DNA from: Shewanella sp. HN-41
Lineage (GTDB): Bacteria; Pseudomonadota; Gammaproteobacteria; Enterobacterales; Shewanellaceae
Direction of reading: 5' to 3'
Assembly: GCF_000217915.1 (NCBI RefSeq)
Contig: NZ_AFOZ01000043.1
Coordinates: 122,189 to 186,188 of the forward strand
DNA length: 64,000 bases
Part shown: one piece after another, positions 36,920 to 47,012 of the stretch
How the letters are laid out: every line of letters begins with the position of its first letter
Numbering within the stretch: the first letter of the stretch is position 1
Notes under the pieces: model-generated
The model's database searches: none
Seen by the model: only the letters and a program-made list of their open reading frames with translations
Told to the model about the DNA's origin: nothing
Made by a program: the position numbers and the translations under genes

Positions 36920-38140
36920 TTGGATAACGAAGAGTTTATCGAAAAGCGTAAATTTATCATAAAGCTAGGTAAAGCCTTGCATAAGTTTGGCACACCCGCT
37001 TACCGCCTTGAAACCCACTTGCAAACCGTTGCGCGCACCTTAGGTATCGAGGGTTATTTTCTGATTTCCCCGACGTCGATGACCTTCGTATTACAGCACG
37101 ATACCGATCAAGAATATAACCATGTGGCTAGGGTTAAACCCGGCGAACTCGATTTAGGCTCACTCGCCCGTACCGATGAGTTAGTCGACGAACTCACCTC
37201 AGGAAAGCGCACCCTAGCCGAAGCCTTGGACAGGCTCGAGGAAATCGCCAATAAACCCAACCCCTATGGCCCAGCCTTAACCTGTTTTTCCTTTGGCACT
37301 TCGGCAGCGGCCTTCGCCATGTTGATGGGCACAGGTTGGAACGATGTATTTTGGTCGGGGTTATTAGGCTTATTTGTCTATGGCTTGGTATACCGTGCCG
37401 AACGCTCGGCACGCATGGCAGAAGTGCTTGAACCCTTCGCCACCATTCTTTGCGCCATCGCCGCCTGCGCCATTGCTCGCATCGATCCCAATATCAATAT
37501 TCCCGTAGTGATCCTCTCATCGATCATTATTTTTATTCCCGGCTTAGCGTTAACGTTAGGTCTGGCCGAACTCGCCGCGCGGGATTTGATTTCCGGCACG
37601 GCGCGGATTATGGACGCGAGTATGCTGTTGTTTAAACTGTACTTTGGTGCAGTGCTCGGCATGGCGATTGGTAAAGCCGTGTTTGGCGAAGCGATTCATA
37701 TCGAACCAGAGGGGTTACCCCGTTGGGCAATTTGGTCGGCGGTGCCCATTTTATCCATGGCACTGGTATTTATCTTCAAGGCGCGCATGCAAGATTCCCC
37801 TTGGGGAGTGCTCGCGGGGATCGTCGCCTTTTTCTCCGCCATGCTGGGTGGGCACTTTTTTGGTGATTCGGTGGGGATTTTCTTCGGCGCCCTCGCGGTG
37901 GGGATTTACTCTAATCTATTCGCCCGCTGGATGAAGGCGCCCGCCTCTATCGCCCTGTTACAGGGGATAGTGATCTTAGTGCCAGGCAGTAAAACCTATA
38001 TCGGTCTCAATGCACTTATTTCCGGCGAGACTATGCTCAACCAGTCCCATATTGGCTCGCAGATTTTTTTAATCTTTATGTCGCTGGTCGCCGGACTCAT
38101 CTTCGCTAACGTAGCCGTCCCTCCCAGACGAACATTATAG
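36920..38140 (+). CDS. Threonine/serine exporter ThrE family protein
   Basis: The 406-residue protein has the ThrE layout: a soluble N-terminal domain (about 1-115, with PAYRLETHLQ and FLISPTSMTF) and about ten membrane helices in two blocks (about 115-260 and 265-405). ThrE exports threonine and serine in Corynebacterium. The single-chain form contrasts with the split ThrE-N/ThrE-C types. The start is TTG at 36920 with only a weak ribosome site. The substrate here is inferred. Confidence 0.87.
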   Translation: MDNEEFIEKRKFIIKLGKALHKFGTPAYRLETHLQTVARTLGIEGYFLISPTSMTFVLQHDTDQEYNHVARVKPGELDLGSLARTDELVDELTSGKRTLAEALDRLEEIANKPNPYGPALTCFSFGTSAAAFAMLMGTGWNDVFWSGLLGLFVYGLVYRAERSARMAEVLEPFATILCAIAACAIARIDPNINIPVVILSSIIIFIPGLALTLGLAELAARDLISGTARIMDASMLLFKLYFGAVLGMAIGKAVFGEAIHIEPEGLPRWAIWSAVPILSMALVFIFKARMQDSPWGVLAGIVAFFSAMLGGHFFGDSVGIFFGALAVGIYSNLFARWMKAPASIALLQGIVILVPGSKTYIGLNALISGETMLNQSHIGSQIFLIFMSLVAGLIFANVAVPPRRTL

Positions 38141-38225
38141 AAAATGTGATTCGGGCTGGAGCCCATGCCCAGCCTCATTCTTAAGTTAACCTTAAGCAAA
38201 ATCATAATCTTATTAAAATGTTTCC

Positions 38226-38254
38226 TTGACTAACGGCCATTTCCTGTGTGTTAT
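38226..38254 (+). promoter_or_regulatory. Candidate promoter of the POTRA/barrel gene
   Basis: TTGACT, 17 bases, then TGTTAT lies about 67 bp upstream of the ATG at 38321. The -35 is 5 of 6 and the -10 is 4 of 6 relative to the sigma-70 consensus. Confidence 0.45.
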
Positions 38255-38320
38255 TAAATTGTGAATTGCAGAGTGAGTGTGATACCGCTGCAGTCGTCAA
38301 TTCCATGGGAGTGAGCCTTT

Positions 38321-39964
38321 ATGCAGAAATTAATCCAGTATGCATGCATCCTACCTTGTTGCGTTGGCAGCCTAATGGGTGCCGCTAGAGCAGATGATGC
38401 CACCGGCGCTGCAACACCCAAAAACCAAGAGACTAAAAACGTCAGTAAAATTGTGGTCGTGAGTAATCCCATCTTCGATGAATCCGACCCCGATGCCTTT
38501 TTTATTCACCGCTGGGCAAACTACCTGCATATCAACACCAAGGAATATGTCGTTCGAGATAGGCTCACCTTCGGTGAAAATGACCAAGTCACTCAAAAAG
38601 ATCTCGACGAATCCCAGCGCCTGCTACGCGCCGAACCCTATATTCGTGACGCTAAAATTTATATTGCCGAAAAAGATCCGCAAGCCGACACCAACCTAGG
38701 GGATGAATCCATCATCATCGAGACTTGGGATAACTGGTCATTATTACCCACGGCGAGTTTTAGTAGCTCGGGAGGCGATACTCGGTATTCCTTCGGGATA
38801 AAGGAAGATAACCTGTTCGGTACTGGTATTCGCACCCGCTTAAAGTATCAATCAGATGAGTCGCGCACGGGTTACAAATTTGCCTTTGAAGCCCCAGTCA
38901 GCATTATCGAACATGGCATAGTCGCGGCCGAGTTTTACGATAACAGCGACGGCCAAGCCAAACATGTGTATGTAAGCAAACCCTTCTATGCCCTTAATAC
39001 GCAAACCATGTACTCGGTGGAGTTTTTGGATGATAGCCGTATCGATACCCTGCGACAGAACGGCCATGATATGAATGAGTTTGCACACAGTGTCGACTAC
39101 CTCAACCTGAAATACGGCTGGTTAATCGATAAGAATGCTGACAGTCTCTCCCGTGTCATCACAGGTTTTACCCAAGATAAACATGAATTTGCTAACTTTG
39201 ACACCTACCCCAACTCTGATCTGCCCCAGGACAGAGACTTTATGTACCCTTGGGTGGCCTATGAGTTTATCCAAGATGATTTTCATGTTCTGAACAATGT
39301 CCACCTGATCACGAATAACGAGGACTTTAACTTAGGCTGGCATCACTATTTACAATTTGGCATAGAAACCAAAGACATAGAGGATAACAGTCCCCTAGGC
39401 TATCACCTTAAATGGCAAAGTAGCGCTGGCTACAAGTTTGACAATCAGCTGTGGTTACTCGAAATGGGCGGTTCCAGTACACTAGGGACCACTCAAGCAG
39501 ACACCTATCAAGTCAATGCCCAAGCCGAATACTTCTATCAAATCAATCCCAAATGGACTGCCTATGCCAAGGCATGGGGCAGCATATCCAACAATACCTA
39601 TCTGGATCTCACTAAGGGGCTTGGGGATGAGACAGGTGTGCGCGGTTATCCCAACGATTACCAATTGGGTGACAATCAATGGTTACTGACCGCCGAAATA
39701 CGCAATTATCCCAATATTAATTTATATCAGTTGGCAGAGCTTGGTTGGGCGGTCTTTACCGACCTAGGGCAAGCCTCGGGCGGACCACTGGCCGAAAACA
39801 ACGAAGTCAGCGGCCCACTGGGCAGTGTTGGAATTGGAGCCCGCATTTACTCCTCGCGCTCCAGCTACGGCAACGTCGCCCATATCGACCTTTCCATCCC
39901 CTATACCGGCGGCGACTCAGTGAATAGCTGGGAATGGCGCTTCTTAGTAAAACAAAGCTTTTAA
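38321..39964 (+). CDS. POTRA-like/beta-barrel outer-membrane protein (Omp85-related)
   Basis: The 547-residue precursor has a signal peptide ending at ARA (about residue 24) and one POTRA-like region (about 45-120, VSKIVVVSNPIFDE through YIRDAKIYI). Then comes a long beta-barrel ending in KQSF with a C-terminal Phe. Barrel motifs include LFGTGIRTRLKY near 168 and GVRGYPNDYQLGD near 445; VRGYP matches the conserved Omp85/TpsB loop motif. It is shorter than BamA and has a single POTRA, unlike TamA (three). A ribosome site GGGAGTGAG precedes the ATG. A role in translocation or assembly is inferred. Confidence 0.75.
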   Translation: MQKLIQYACILPCCVGSLMGAARADDATGAATPKNQETKNVSKIVVVSNPIFDESDPDAFFIHRWANYLHINTKEYVVRDRLTFGENDQVTQKDLDESQRLLRAEPYIRDAKIYIAEKDPQADTNLGDESIIIETWDNWSLLPTASFSSSGGDTRYSFGIKEDNLFGTGIRTRLKYQSDESRTGYKFAFEAPVSIIEHGIVAAEFYDNSDGQAKHVYVSKPFYALNTQTMYSVEFLDDSRIDTLRQNGHDMNEFAHSVDYLNLKYGWLIDKNADSLSRVITGFTQDKHEFANFDTYPNSDLPQDRDFMYPWVAYEFIQDDFHVLNNVHLITNNEDFNLGWHHYLQFGIETKDIEDNSPLGYHLKWQSSAGYKFDNQLWLLEMGGSSTLGTTQADTYQVNAQAEYFYQINPKWTAYAKAWGSISNNTYLDLTKGLGDETGVRGYPNDYQLGDNQWLLTAEIRNYPNINLYQLAELGWAVFTDLGQASGGPLAENNEVSGPLGSVGIGARIYSSRSSYGNVAHIDLSIPYTGGDSVNSWEWRFLVKQSF

Positions 39965-40002
39965 GCGGTTTGGTTAGTTCGCGTGCCAAAGTGACACAAG
40001 GA

Positions 40003-40052
40003 TTGCGTATTGAACACTTTGACACCATAATACCCATGTGACAGTTTGACAC
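40003..40052 (+). promoter_or_regulatory. Promoter and repeat operator of the toxin-antitoxin pair
   Basis: TTGCGT (40003-40008), 17 bases, then CATAAT (40026-40031) fits a sigma-70 promoter. TGACAC direct repeats at 39992, 40020 and 40047 flank it at about 27-28 bp spacing. This suits autorepression by the DUF1778 antitoxin. Confidence 0.55.
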
Positions 40053-40067
40053 AACAGGAGATAAAAT

Positions 40068-40340
40068 ATGGCAACGACTTTGCCTCGCATCACCGCTAGA
40101 GTTGATGTCGATACTCAAGATTTGCTCACAGAGGCTGCTGCTCTCGCTGGCATGTCCAGTATTAACTCATTTGTTTTGAATGCGGCAATCGAAAAAGCAA
40201 AACAAGTGATTGAACGTGAGCAAACTCTAAAGCTAAACCAAGCTGATGCGGTATTGCTGATGGAAGCGCTCGATAAGCCAGCAGTAGTCAATACCAAACT
40301 CAAATTGGCGTCAGAGCGTTATGAGAGTAAAACCCAATAA
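40068..40340 (+). CDS. DUF1778 ribbon-helix-helix antitoxin
   Basis: This 90-residue antitoxin of the TacA/AtaR type has an N-terminal ribbon-helix-helix DNA-binding domain (PRITARVDVDTQDLLTEAAALAG, with SSINSFVLNAAIEKA as the recognition helices). The C-terminal tail (about 55-90) would wrap around and block the toxin. It follows a ribosome site ACAGGAGA. The stop TAA overlaps the toxin ATG by one base, so translation is coupled. Confidence 0.92.
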   Translation: MATTLPRITARVDVDTQDLLTEAAALAGMSSINSFVLNAAIEKAKQVIEREQTLKLNQADAVLLMEALDKPAVVNTKLKLASERYESKTQ

Positions 40341-40834
40341 TGAACACGGTACTTCTCGACAAAGACAAGCACGATAGGAACCGTTTCAATTGTGGCACCG
40401 ACGCCCTCAACAATTACTTTAAAGTCATGGCGAGTCAGCAAGCCAAGAAAGACAACACCAGAACGTTCGTTTTGGAAGATGATAATAACAACACCCATAT
40501 CATCGGCTTTTACACCCTAACGATGACCCCCATTGATTTAAAAGCATTGCCCGAGAAGTTACAGAAGAAACACCAATCTTCAACCTCCGGTGGTCTTATT
40601 GCTCGTTTAGCTGTTGATGACAGATATAAAGGAAAAGGTTTTGGCGAGTGGCTGCTTATTGATGCACTCCGAAAACTATTAGCTGCCAGTGACAGCGTAG
40701 CGTTCCCCTTTGTTATCGTTGATGCCAAAGACGGTGCAAAACACTTCTATGAACACTATAGATTTCAAGCGTTTCAAGATGCTGAAAACAAACTCTTTAT
40801 GACTATTGCAGATATCAGGGCAAGTTTAGGCTAA
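40340..40834 (+). CDS. GNAT-type toxin acetylating aminoacyl-tRNA (TacT-like)
   Basis: This 164-residue Gcn5-type acetyltransferase is paired with a DUF1778 antitoxin. Such toxins (TacT, AtaT) acetylate the amino group of charged tRNAs and stop translation. The acetyl-CoA motif RYKGKGFG is at 95-102, and HFYEHYRF with a candidate catalytic Tyr137 is at 135-142. FNCGTDALNNYF near the N-terminus is typical of the TacT subgroup. It is convergent with the cassette fragment at 40815-40967, overlapping by 20 bases at its 3' end. Confidence 0.92.
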   Translation: MNTVLLDKDKHDRNRFNCGTDALNNYFKVMASQQAKKDNTRTFVLEDDNNNTHIIGFYTLTMTPIDLKALPEKLQKKHQSSTSGGLIARLAVDDRYKGKGFGEWLLIDALRKLLAASDSVAFPFVIVDAKDGAKHFYEHYRFQAFQDAENKLFMTIADIRASLG

Positions 40835-40967
40835 TTGTAATAAATGGCTGGCAGCGAAAACGCTTCGATCTTTTTTCTGCATATAGCTCTCGTGCAACTG
40901 AAAATACCGCTGTTAGAAATGAACCAAGAGCGATGCCTATCAACGCATATATGTACTTTTCATCCAT
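40815..40967 (-). pseudogene. Truncated cassette-like ORF with one membrane helix
   Basis: The ORF begins MDEKYIYALIGIALGSFLTA and continues as a predicted membrane helix and a basic segment (VARELYAEKRSK). It then runs into unrelated sequence (KRFRCQPFITISLNLP) that overlaps the toxin gene, where it stops. It begins 25 bases after the attC-like site of the neighbouring acetyltransferase, in the same direction, as the next gene in an integron array would. The native protein seems cut off at about residue 35-40. Confidence 0.5.
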
Positions 40968-40991
40968 TGAAGCTTCCGATAATGTTCTTAT

Positions 40992-41047
40992 GCATAACGT
41001 TAAAGCCCATCGGCACCGAAGGCGTCCGGTGTGGCGCCTTGTTCGGC
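40992..41047 (-). other. attC-like integron recombination site
   Basis: On the minus strand, GCCGAAC (41047-41041, close to the R'' consensus RYYYAAC) starts a 56-base imperfect palindrome that ends in GTTATGC (40998-40992, close to R' GTTRRRY). The arms pair through AAG-C-CCA and CGG blocks around a GCC/TTCG centre. It includes the stop of the acetyltransferase gene, as in gene cassettes. Both boxes deviate from the consensus at one position. Confidence 0.6.
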
Positions 41048-41533
41048 ATCTTGTAAAACCATTTCCCAATAGCCTACATCTATCCATCGATTCATCTTTC
41101 GGCCAACCTCTTTGAAATGTGCGACCTTTTCAAATCCGAGTTTTTCATGCAGTGCAACACTCGCGGCATTCGGCAGCGCAATTCCACCAATAATGCTGTG
41201 TATCGATAGATCCCTAAGTCTTTCAATCAACGCTTTGTAAAGCCGACTTCCGATACCATTGCCAATTGCATCTTGAGATAAATACACGGTGCTTTCTACC
41301 GAGAAACGATAGGCGCATCGGCTTTTCCATCTACTGGCATATGCATACCCGAGAATGGATTCGCCGTTGTCAAACACAAGCCAAGGCAGATCCTTGGATG
41401 TCTCCACAATTCGTCCATGCATTTCCGATACAGAGACCTCCTGTTCTTCAAATGTAATCACTGAGTGCAGGACATAGTGATTGTAAATTGTGCAGATTGC
41501 TTCTGAGTCAGAACCTCGAGCATTTCGAATCAT
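41000..41533 (-). CDS. PAT-like GNAT N-acetyltransferase, probable gene-cassette ORF
   Basis: This 177-residue acetyltransferase resembles the phosphinothricin-acetyltransferase family: RNARGSDSEAICTIYNHYV at the start, YRFSVESTVYLS (75-86), the acetyl-CoA loop GNGIGSRLY (91-99) and HEKLGFEKVAHFKEVGRK (129-146). These enzymes acetylate small amines such as phosphinothricin or methionine derivatives; the substrate is unknown here. The family part ends at about residue 162. The last 15 residues (from 163, EQGATPDAFGADGL) are encoded by the attC-like site, a sign of a mobile gene cassette. No ribosome site is obvious at the ATG. Confidence 0.85.
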   Translation of the reverse strand: MIRNARGSDSEAICTIYNHYVLHSVITFEEQEVSVSEMHGRIVETSKDLPWLVFDNGESILGYAYASRWKSRCAYRFSVESTVYLSQDAIGNGIGSRLYKALIERLRDLSIHSIIGGIALPNAASVALHEKLGFEKVAHFKEVGRKMNRWIDVGYWEMVLQDAEQGATPDAFGADGL

Positions 41534-41788
41534 TTGCTTATCCTATGCCGACAAATAAATCTGGCCATCCATTTTAGATCAACAACATAATGCACTTTTA
41601 GGTTACCTACAACCCGTTCTGGTTCAAATGGTTTGAACGAGAGCTATCAAACGTGGCGAGGACTGAATCTGAGGCAATAAATTGAGCTAATTCATTCAAA
41701 AATGGTGCATTTCAGGCATGGCAAGCCATCCCATTGTGATTGAGAGATATTAGGTGGTGATTATTTTCGAACTGCTATTAAGTCGCTA
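41534..41788. other. Gene-free accessory DNA
   Basis: I see no ORF here. GTTCAAA, TGG and TTTGAAC form a 17-base dyad at 41622-41638. On the minus strand GTTGATC (41583-41577) is a possible 5' cassette boundary, about 45 bases before the acetyltransferase ATG. Confidence 0.4.
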
Positions 41789-42085
41789 TCAGTTGATGTG
41801 TAAGTGCTGGCAGTTTGTCGCAAAGTGCTGTCGTCGCTTTTCTAAGTGTTCGCAGTAATCGGTCAGTTCTTGCAGCGTTCCCACTGGGCCATGAAATAGC
41901 TTGCCAAACTCAGTAGTGAGCTTAAGCCAATTGTCATGGGGGATATTTAATCTTGTCAGTAACTTGGCGCTATTATCACTGATGCTTCCACGTTTATCAT
42001 TGCGGATAATTCGGCCGATATCATCCAAAAGTTTAACGCGCCACCCATTGTTAAATTTGCAGAGTGTATGTTTATAAAAAGGTAT
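41789..42085 (-). pseudogene. 3' remnant of a Y1 (IS200-like/REP-associated) transposase
   Basis: The C-terminal part of a transposase is recognisable: DDIGRIIRNDKRGSI, LLTRLNIPHDNWLKL, then FHGPVGTLQELTDYCEHL. It follows the C-terminal pattern of the REP-associated tyrosine transposase family. The catalytic HUH and Tyr regions are missing, because the frame is open only to 42085 and begins in unrelated sequence. It is therefore inactive. It borders the accessory island next to rnpB. Confidence 0.6.
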
Positions 42086-42158
42086 TCAGATTAATGGTGG
42101 GAGTGAGAAATTTAGTACAGTCATTTCTGTGAGCGTTGACGGGATATGGATAAAATAA

Positions 42159-42184
42159 AAGGCCTCGCATCGCTGCGAGGCCTT
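42159..42184 (-). terminator. rnpB terminator
   Basis: AAGGCCTCGC and GCGAGGCCTT form a 10-bp stem with a six-base loop and a TTTTATTTT exit on the minus strand, ten bases beyond the estimated rnpB 3' end. Confidence 0.92.
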
Positions 42185-42193
42185 CTATATCGA

Positions 42194-42551
<358 letters not shown>

Positions 42552-42555
42552 GCGG

Positions 42556-42561
42556 ATTATA
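42556..42561 (-). promoter_or_regulatory. rnpB -10 box
   Basis: A perfect TATAAT on the minus strand is correctly placed for a start of transcription near 42550. The -35 about 17 bp upstream (TGGTAC) is weak. Confidence 0.65.
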
Positions 42562-42613
42562 GCCTAAGCCTCCTTTATGTACCACAGTTAATCCAAGTAC
42601 CGAGTGCCAGCGC

Positions 42614-43456
42614 TTATAAATCAGACTCTAAACCGTATTTATACAGGGCATTCTTTTTAAGACCGTGGATTTGCGCGGCAATCGCGGCGGCTTTTTTAAG
42701 CGGTAATTCTTCGCAAAGTAGTTTTAGGGTGTTAATGGCGACGGTGGGAATGGCTTCATCGTCATTGAGATGATAACCATGCACCATCAGCACGATTTCA
42801 CCCTTCTGCTGATTGGGATCGGTACTCACGGTCGCCAGCACGTCGGCAACGGGGCCCGATAAAAAAGTTTCGAAGGTCTTAGTGACCTCCCGCGCCATCA
42901 CCACATGGCGATCACCGCCAAGTACCTCGACCATAGTCGTTAAACTGTGCTCGATGCGATGGGGGGACTCGTAAAAAATCAGCGTGCGCGGATCTTCTTT
43001 TAATTCTAATAATTTGTCGGCTCTGGCTTTTTCCTTTGAGGGTAAAAAACCTTCAAAGGAAAAGCGATCCGATGGCAAACCGGAAGCGCTCAATGCGGTA
43101 ATCGCGGCGCAGGGGCCAGGGAGCGGGATAACATTAAAGCCCGATTGACGCACATGGGACACTAAATGATAACCAGGGTCGGAAATCAGCGGCGTACCCG
43201 CATCGGAAATCAGCGCGATTGACTGCCCCGCAGCAAGCTGATCCACAATCCACTGGGCCCTTGCACGCTCGTTATGGTCATGAAGTGCAATAGTTTTAGT
43301 GGTGATACCAAAATGGCTCAATAACTTGCCGCTGTGGCGCGTGTCTTCGCAGGCGATCAACGAAACCTGATTTAGCACCTCTATGGCCCGTGAACTCATG
43401 TCGCCCAAATTACCTATGGGAGTGGGAACTATGTAGAGTGCGACGCTTTGGTCCAT
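42614..43456 (-). CDS. rsmI: 16S rRNA (cytidine1402-2'-O)-methyltransferase RsmI
   Basis: This is a 280-residue class III (tetrapyrrole methylase-like) SAM methyltransferase that 2'-O-methylates C1402 of 16S rRNA, fine-tuning the P site. N-terminal [22 protein letters not shown] and [14 protein letters not shown] are the family marks, with SFEGFLPSK further on. It is divergent from lpoA (88 bp), the usual pairing. The gene lies beside rnpB. Confidence 0.96.
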   Translation of the reverse strand: MDQSVALYIVPTPIGNLGDMSSRAIEVLNQVSLIACEDTRHSGKLLSHFGITTKTIALHDHNERARAQWIVDQLAAGQSIALISDAGTPLISDPGYHLVSHVRQSGFNVIPLPGPCAAITALSASGLPSDRFSFEGFLPSKEKARADKLLELKEDPRTLIFYESPHRIEHSLTTMVEVLGGDRHVVMAREVTKTFETFLSGPVADVLATVSTDPNQQKGEIVLMVHGYHLNDDEAIPTVAINTLKLLCEELPLKKAAAIAAQIHGLKKNALYKYGLESDL

Positions 43457-43544
43457 ATATACCTCTGTAATGACAGTGCCAAGACTTTCGTCAAGCGCGA
43501 GAGAAGGTTAAACTAGAGGCAGCATCTTACCAGAGTGAAGCCCA

Positions 43545-45419
43545 GTGTTAAAAAGCCTGAATACAACTAAGTTTATTTCCGTGGCCATTTTATCGGCAGT
43601 TTTGGCGGGTTGTGGCACTCAAGCGCCCACAACCTCTACGGGGACTGCCCCCACAGCGGCCACCTCGCTAGCTTCTGCGCCCTTGGCGCCCAATGTGTAT
43701 TTAGCACAGGCAAGCAACAGCAAAGACTCGCAGCAACGGGATACCAATTTATTGCTGGCGGCACATGCCTATATCAATGCCAACGATTATGCCGCAGCGC
43801 AAAAGCTGCTTAAGTCTATGGTGCCAAGTTTAACCCAAAGCCCAACCCTATTGGCCGAGCATAAATATCTCACGGCCCGGGTACTTGAACACACCTCGAC
43901 TTACCTTGATGCCCTTAATACGCTTAACTATCCAAGCACTTGGGTATTACCCAGCTGGCAAATGGCCACCTATCATCAATTTAAAGCTCACTTATATCAG
44001 TTAAATAAACAGCCAATTGAGCAAGTACGCGAGCTGAGTTTATTGACCGGTTATTTACCTCCCGCCGAGGCAAATGAGGTCAACAACCAAATTTGGCAAG
44101 TGTTACAACCTATGCATGAGCAAACCCTGCAGACCTTTACCCAGGATGCTAAGAGTCCCGTCTTTGCGGGTTGGTTGCAGCTGGCTTATATTGCAAAACA
44201 TTATGCCGTCGATCCCACACAACTGGTACGCTATTTAGGCGAATGGCAAAAACAAAATCCTTACCATCCTGCCGCGGCCAAACTGCCCGCCGATTTAGAT
44301 CGGGCCTTAAATGCTAAGCCATTTACGCCCAAGAATATTGCCGTACTCTTGCCGCTTACTGGTCCAAGAGCCAATGCCGCCAATGCGATTCGCCAAGGTA
44401 TTTTGGCCAGTTACTTAGCAAAACCCAATGAACAGGTTTCTGTGAATTTTTACGACACAGCCAACGACGCTACGGCAGCTTATCAACAGGCGGTCACCGC
44501 GGGTGCCGAATTTATTATTGGCCCCTTACTGCCGAATGAAATCGACCAATTACTGGCGCTAAACAACAGCATGAGCCCAACGAGCACAGCACCTGCAACA
44601 CCAGTTGTACCGACTGCGCCAATTCCACAGTTATTTTTAAATCAGACCGACAAGTTTGTACCTGATATCAATAAGTTTTACTTTGCACTCTCCCCCGCGC
44701 AGGAAGCTGCCGACGCAGCCACTCGCATGTACCAAGATGGCGTAACCATGCCACTATTACTCGCCAGCAACGATGCCATAGGTAAGCGTATGGCCGAGAG
44801 CTTTATTCAGGCGTGGAAGAAAAAGAGTGACACCCCCATCGAAGTCTATTATTACGATGGCGGTGACAAAATGCGAACCACTGTGCAGGATGCCCTTGGG
44901 GTGCGCGATAGCCAAGAACGCATTGCCCGCATTAAGGAACTCTTAGGCAACTCAGTACAGGCAGATTTTCGCTCGCGCCAAGATATAGATGCCATTTACA
45001 TGATCTCGACGCCGCAGGAGTTAACCCTGCTCAAAGCCTTTATCGATGTCAACTTTAGCGTCTTTACCCAGCCAGTGCCTTTGTACACCTCTAGCCGTAG
45101 CCGTATCGATAACGAATCGAGCCAAACTGCACAGGATTTAAATAACTTAACCATGAGCGATGCCCCTTGGCTAATGCAAAATGGCGAAGAAAACCTGCTG
45201 GTCAAGACCCTATGGTCAGGCTGGAACAATGGTCAAAAGCGCTTGTTTATCATGGGTTATGACGCAATGGATTTGATCAGCAAACTCGCCCAAATGCGCT
45301 CATTTCCGGGCTTCCAGTTTAACGGCCGTAGTGGTGTCTTATCCGTTAATCCCGATGGGGTCCTCAACCGTCAATTAAGCTGGGGACGTTATCAAAGAGG
45401 TAGTTTTCGTCAGCTATGA
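43545..45419 (+). CDS. lpoA: Penicillin-binding protein activator LpoA
   Basis: This outer-membrane lipoprotein reaches through the periplasm to activate PBP1a (here MrcA, at 61434). The 624-residue precursor has the lipobox LAGC with Cys23, a helical TPR-like N-terminal domain (about 60-260), and a C-terminal domain with the periplasmic-binding-protein type I fold (from [19 protein letters not shown] near 265). The start is GTG at 43545. The stop overlaps yraN by four bases. Confidence 0.94.
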   Translation: MLKSLNTTKFISVAILSAVLAGCGTQAPTTSTGTAPTAATSLASAPLAPNVYLAQASNSKDSQQRDTNLLLAAHAYINANDYAAAQKLLKSMVPSLTQSPTLLAEHKYLTARVLEHTSTYLDALNTLNYPSTWVLPSWQMATYHQFKAHLYQLNKQPIEQVRELSLLTGYLPPAEANEVNNQIWQVLQPMHEQTLQTFTQDAKSPVFAGWLQLAYIAKHYAVDPTQLVRYLGEWQKQNPYHPAAAKLPADLDRALNAKPFTPKNIAVLLPLTGPRANAANAIRQGILASYLAKPNEQVSVNFYDTANDATAAYQQAVTAGAEFIIGPLLPNEIDQLLALNNSMSPTSTAPATPVVPTAPIPQLFLNQTDKFVPDINKFYFALSPAQEAADAATRMYQDGVTMPLLLASNDAIGKRMAESFIQAWKKKSDTPIEVYYYDGGDKMRTTVQDALGVRDSQERIARIKELLGNSVQADFRSRQDIDAIYMISTPQELTLLKAFIDVNFSVFTQPVPLYTSSRSRIDNESSQTAQDLNNLTMSDAPWLMQNGEENLLVKTLWSGWNNGQKRLFIMGYDAMDLISKLAQMRSFPGFQFNGRSGVLSVNPDGVLNRQLSWGRYQRGSFRQL

Positions 45420-45742
45420 CACTCGGACAGCAGGCAGAAACACTCGCCCAACGTTACCTCGAACAACAAGGATTAACCTTTGTCGAGCGCAATGTCCGCT
45501 ATCCCTTCGGTGAAATTGATTTAGTGATGCGCCATCAGAAACATTGGGTATTTGTTGAGGTGAAATACCGATCGGCAAACCAATTTGGTGGCGCATTGCA
45601 GGCATTGAGCAAGGCCCAAATCGGCCGAATTCGTAAGGCCGCTAGCCATTATTTGCAACTTCAACGACTCGATGTCCCCTGCCGTTTTGATGTTATCGCC
45701 ATGGATGAGGGGCAAATCCACTGGCTGGTCGATGCCTTTTGA
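45416..45742 (+). CDS. yraN: YraN family (UPF0102) endonuclease-like protein
   Basis: This 108-residue protein has a restriction-endonuclease-like fold: [31 protein letters not shown] contains the Asp of the fold (GEIDLV), and VFVEVKYR carries the E-x-K pair. Some homologues are linked to replication or recombination. Its ATG overlaps the lpoA stop (ATGA), so translation is coupled. Confidence 0.92.
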   Translation: MTLGQQAETLAQRYLEQQGLTFVERNVRYPFGEIDLVMRHQKHWVFVEVKYRSANQFGGALQALSKAQIGRIRKAASHYLQLQRLDVPCRFDVIAMDEGQIHWLVDAF

Positions 45743-45823
45743 ACGTACAGATGAATTATTTTTTAACGCCTATGCCTCAACTCCCCGGTGGAAATATGGC
45801 ATGATAGCAACACTTTATCCTGA

Positions 45824-46992
<1,169 letters not shown>

Positions 46993-47012
46993 TCTCGGTT
47001 GAGCCTAAGCGA

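Noticed and set aside
41622..41638. GTTCAAATGGTTTGAAC palindrome as a REP element
   Set aside because: A single short AT-rich dyad without a GTAG-type head and with no second copy in the window is not enough to call a REP element.
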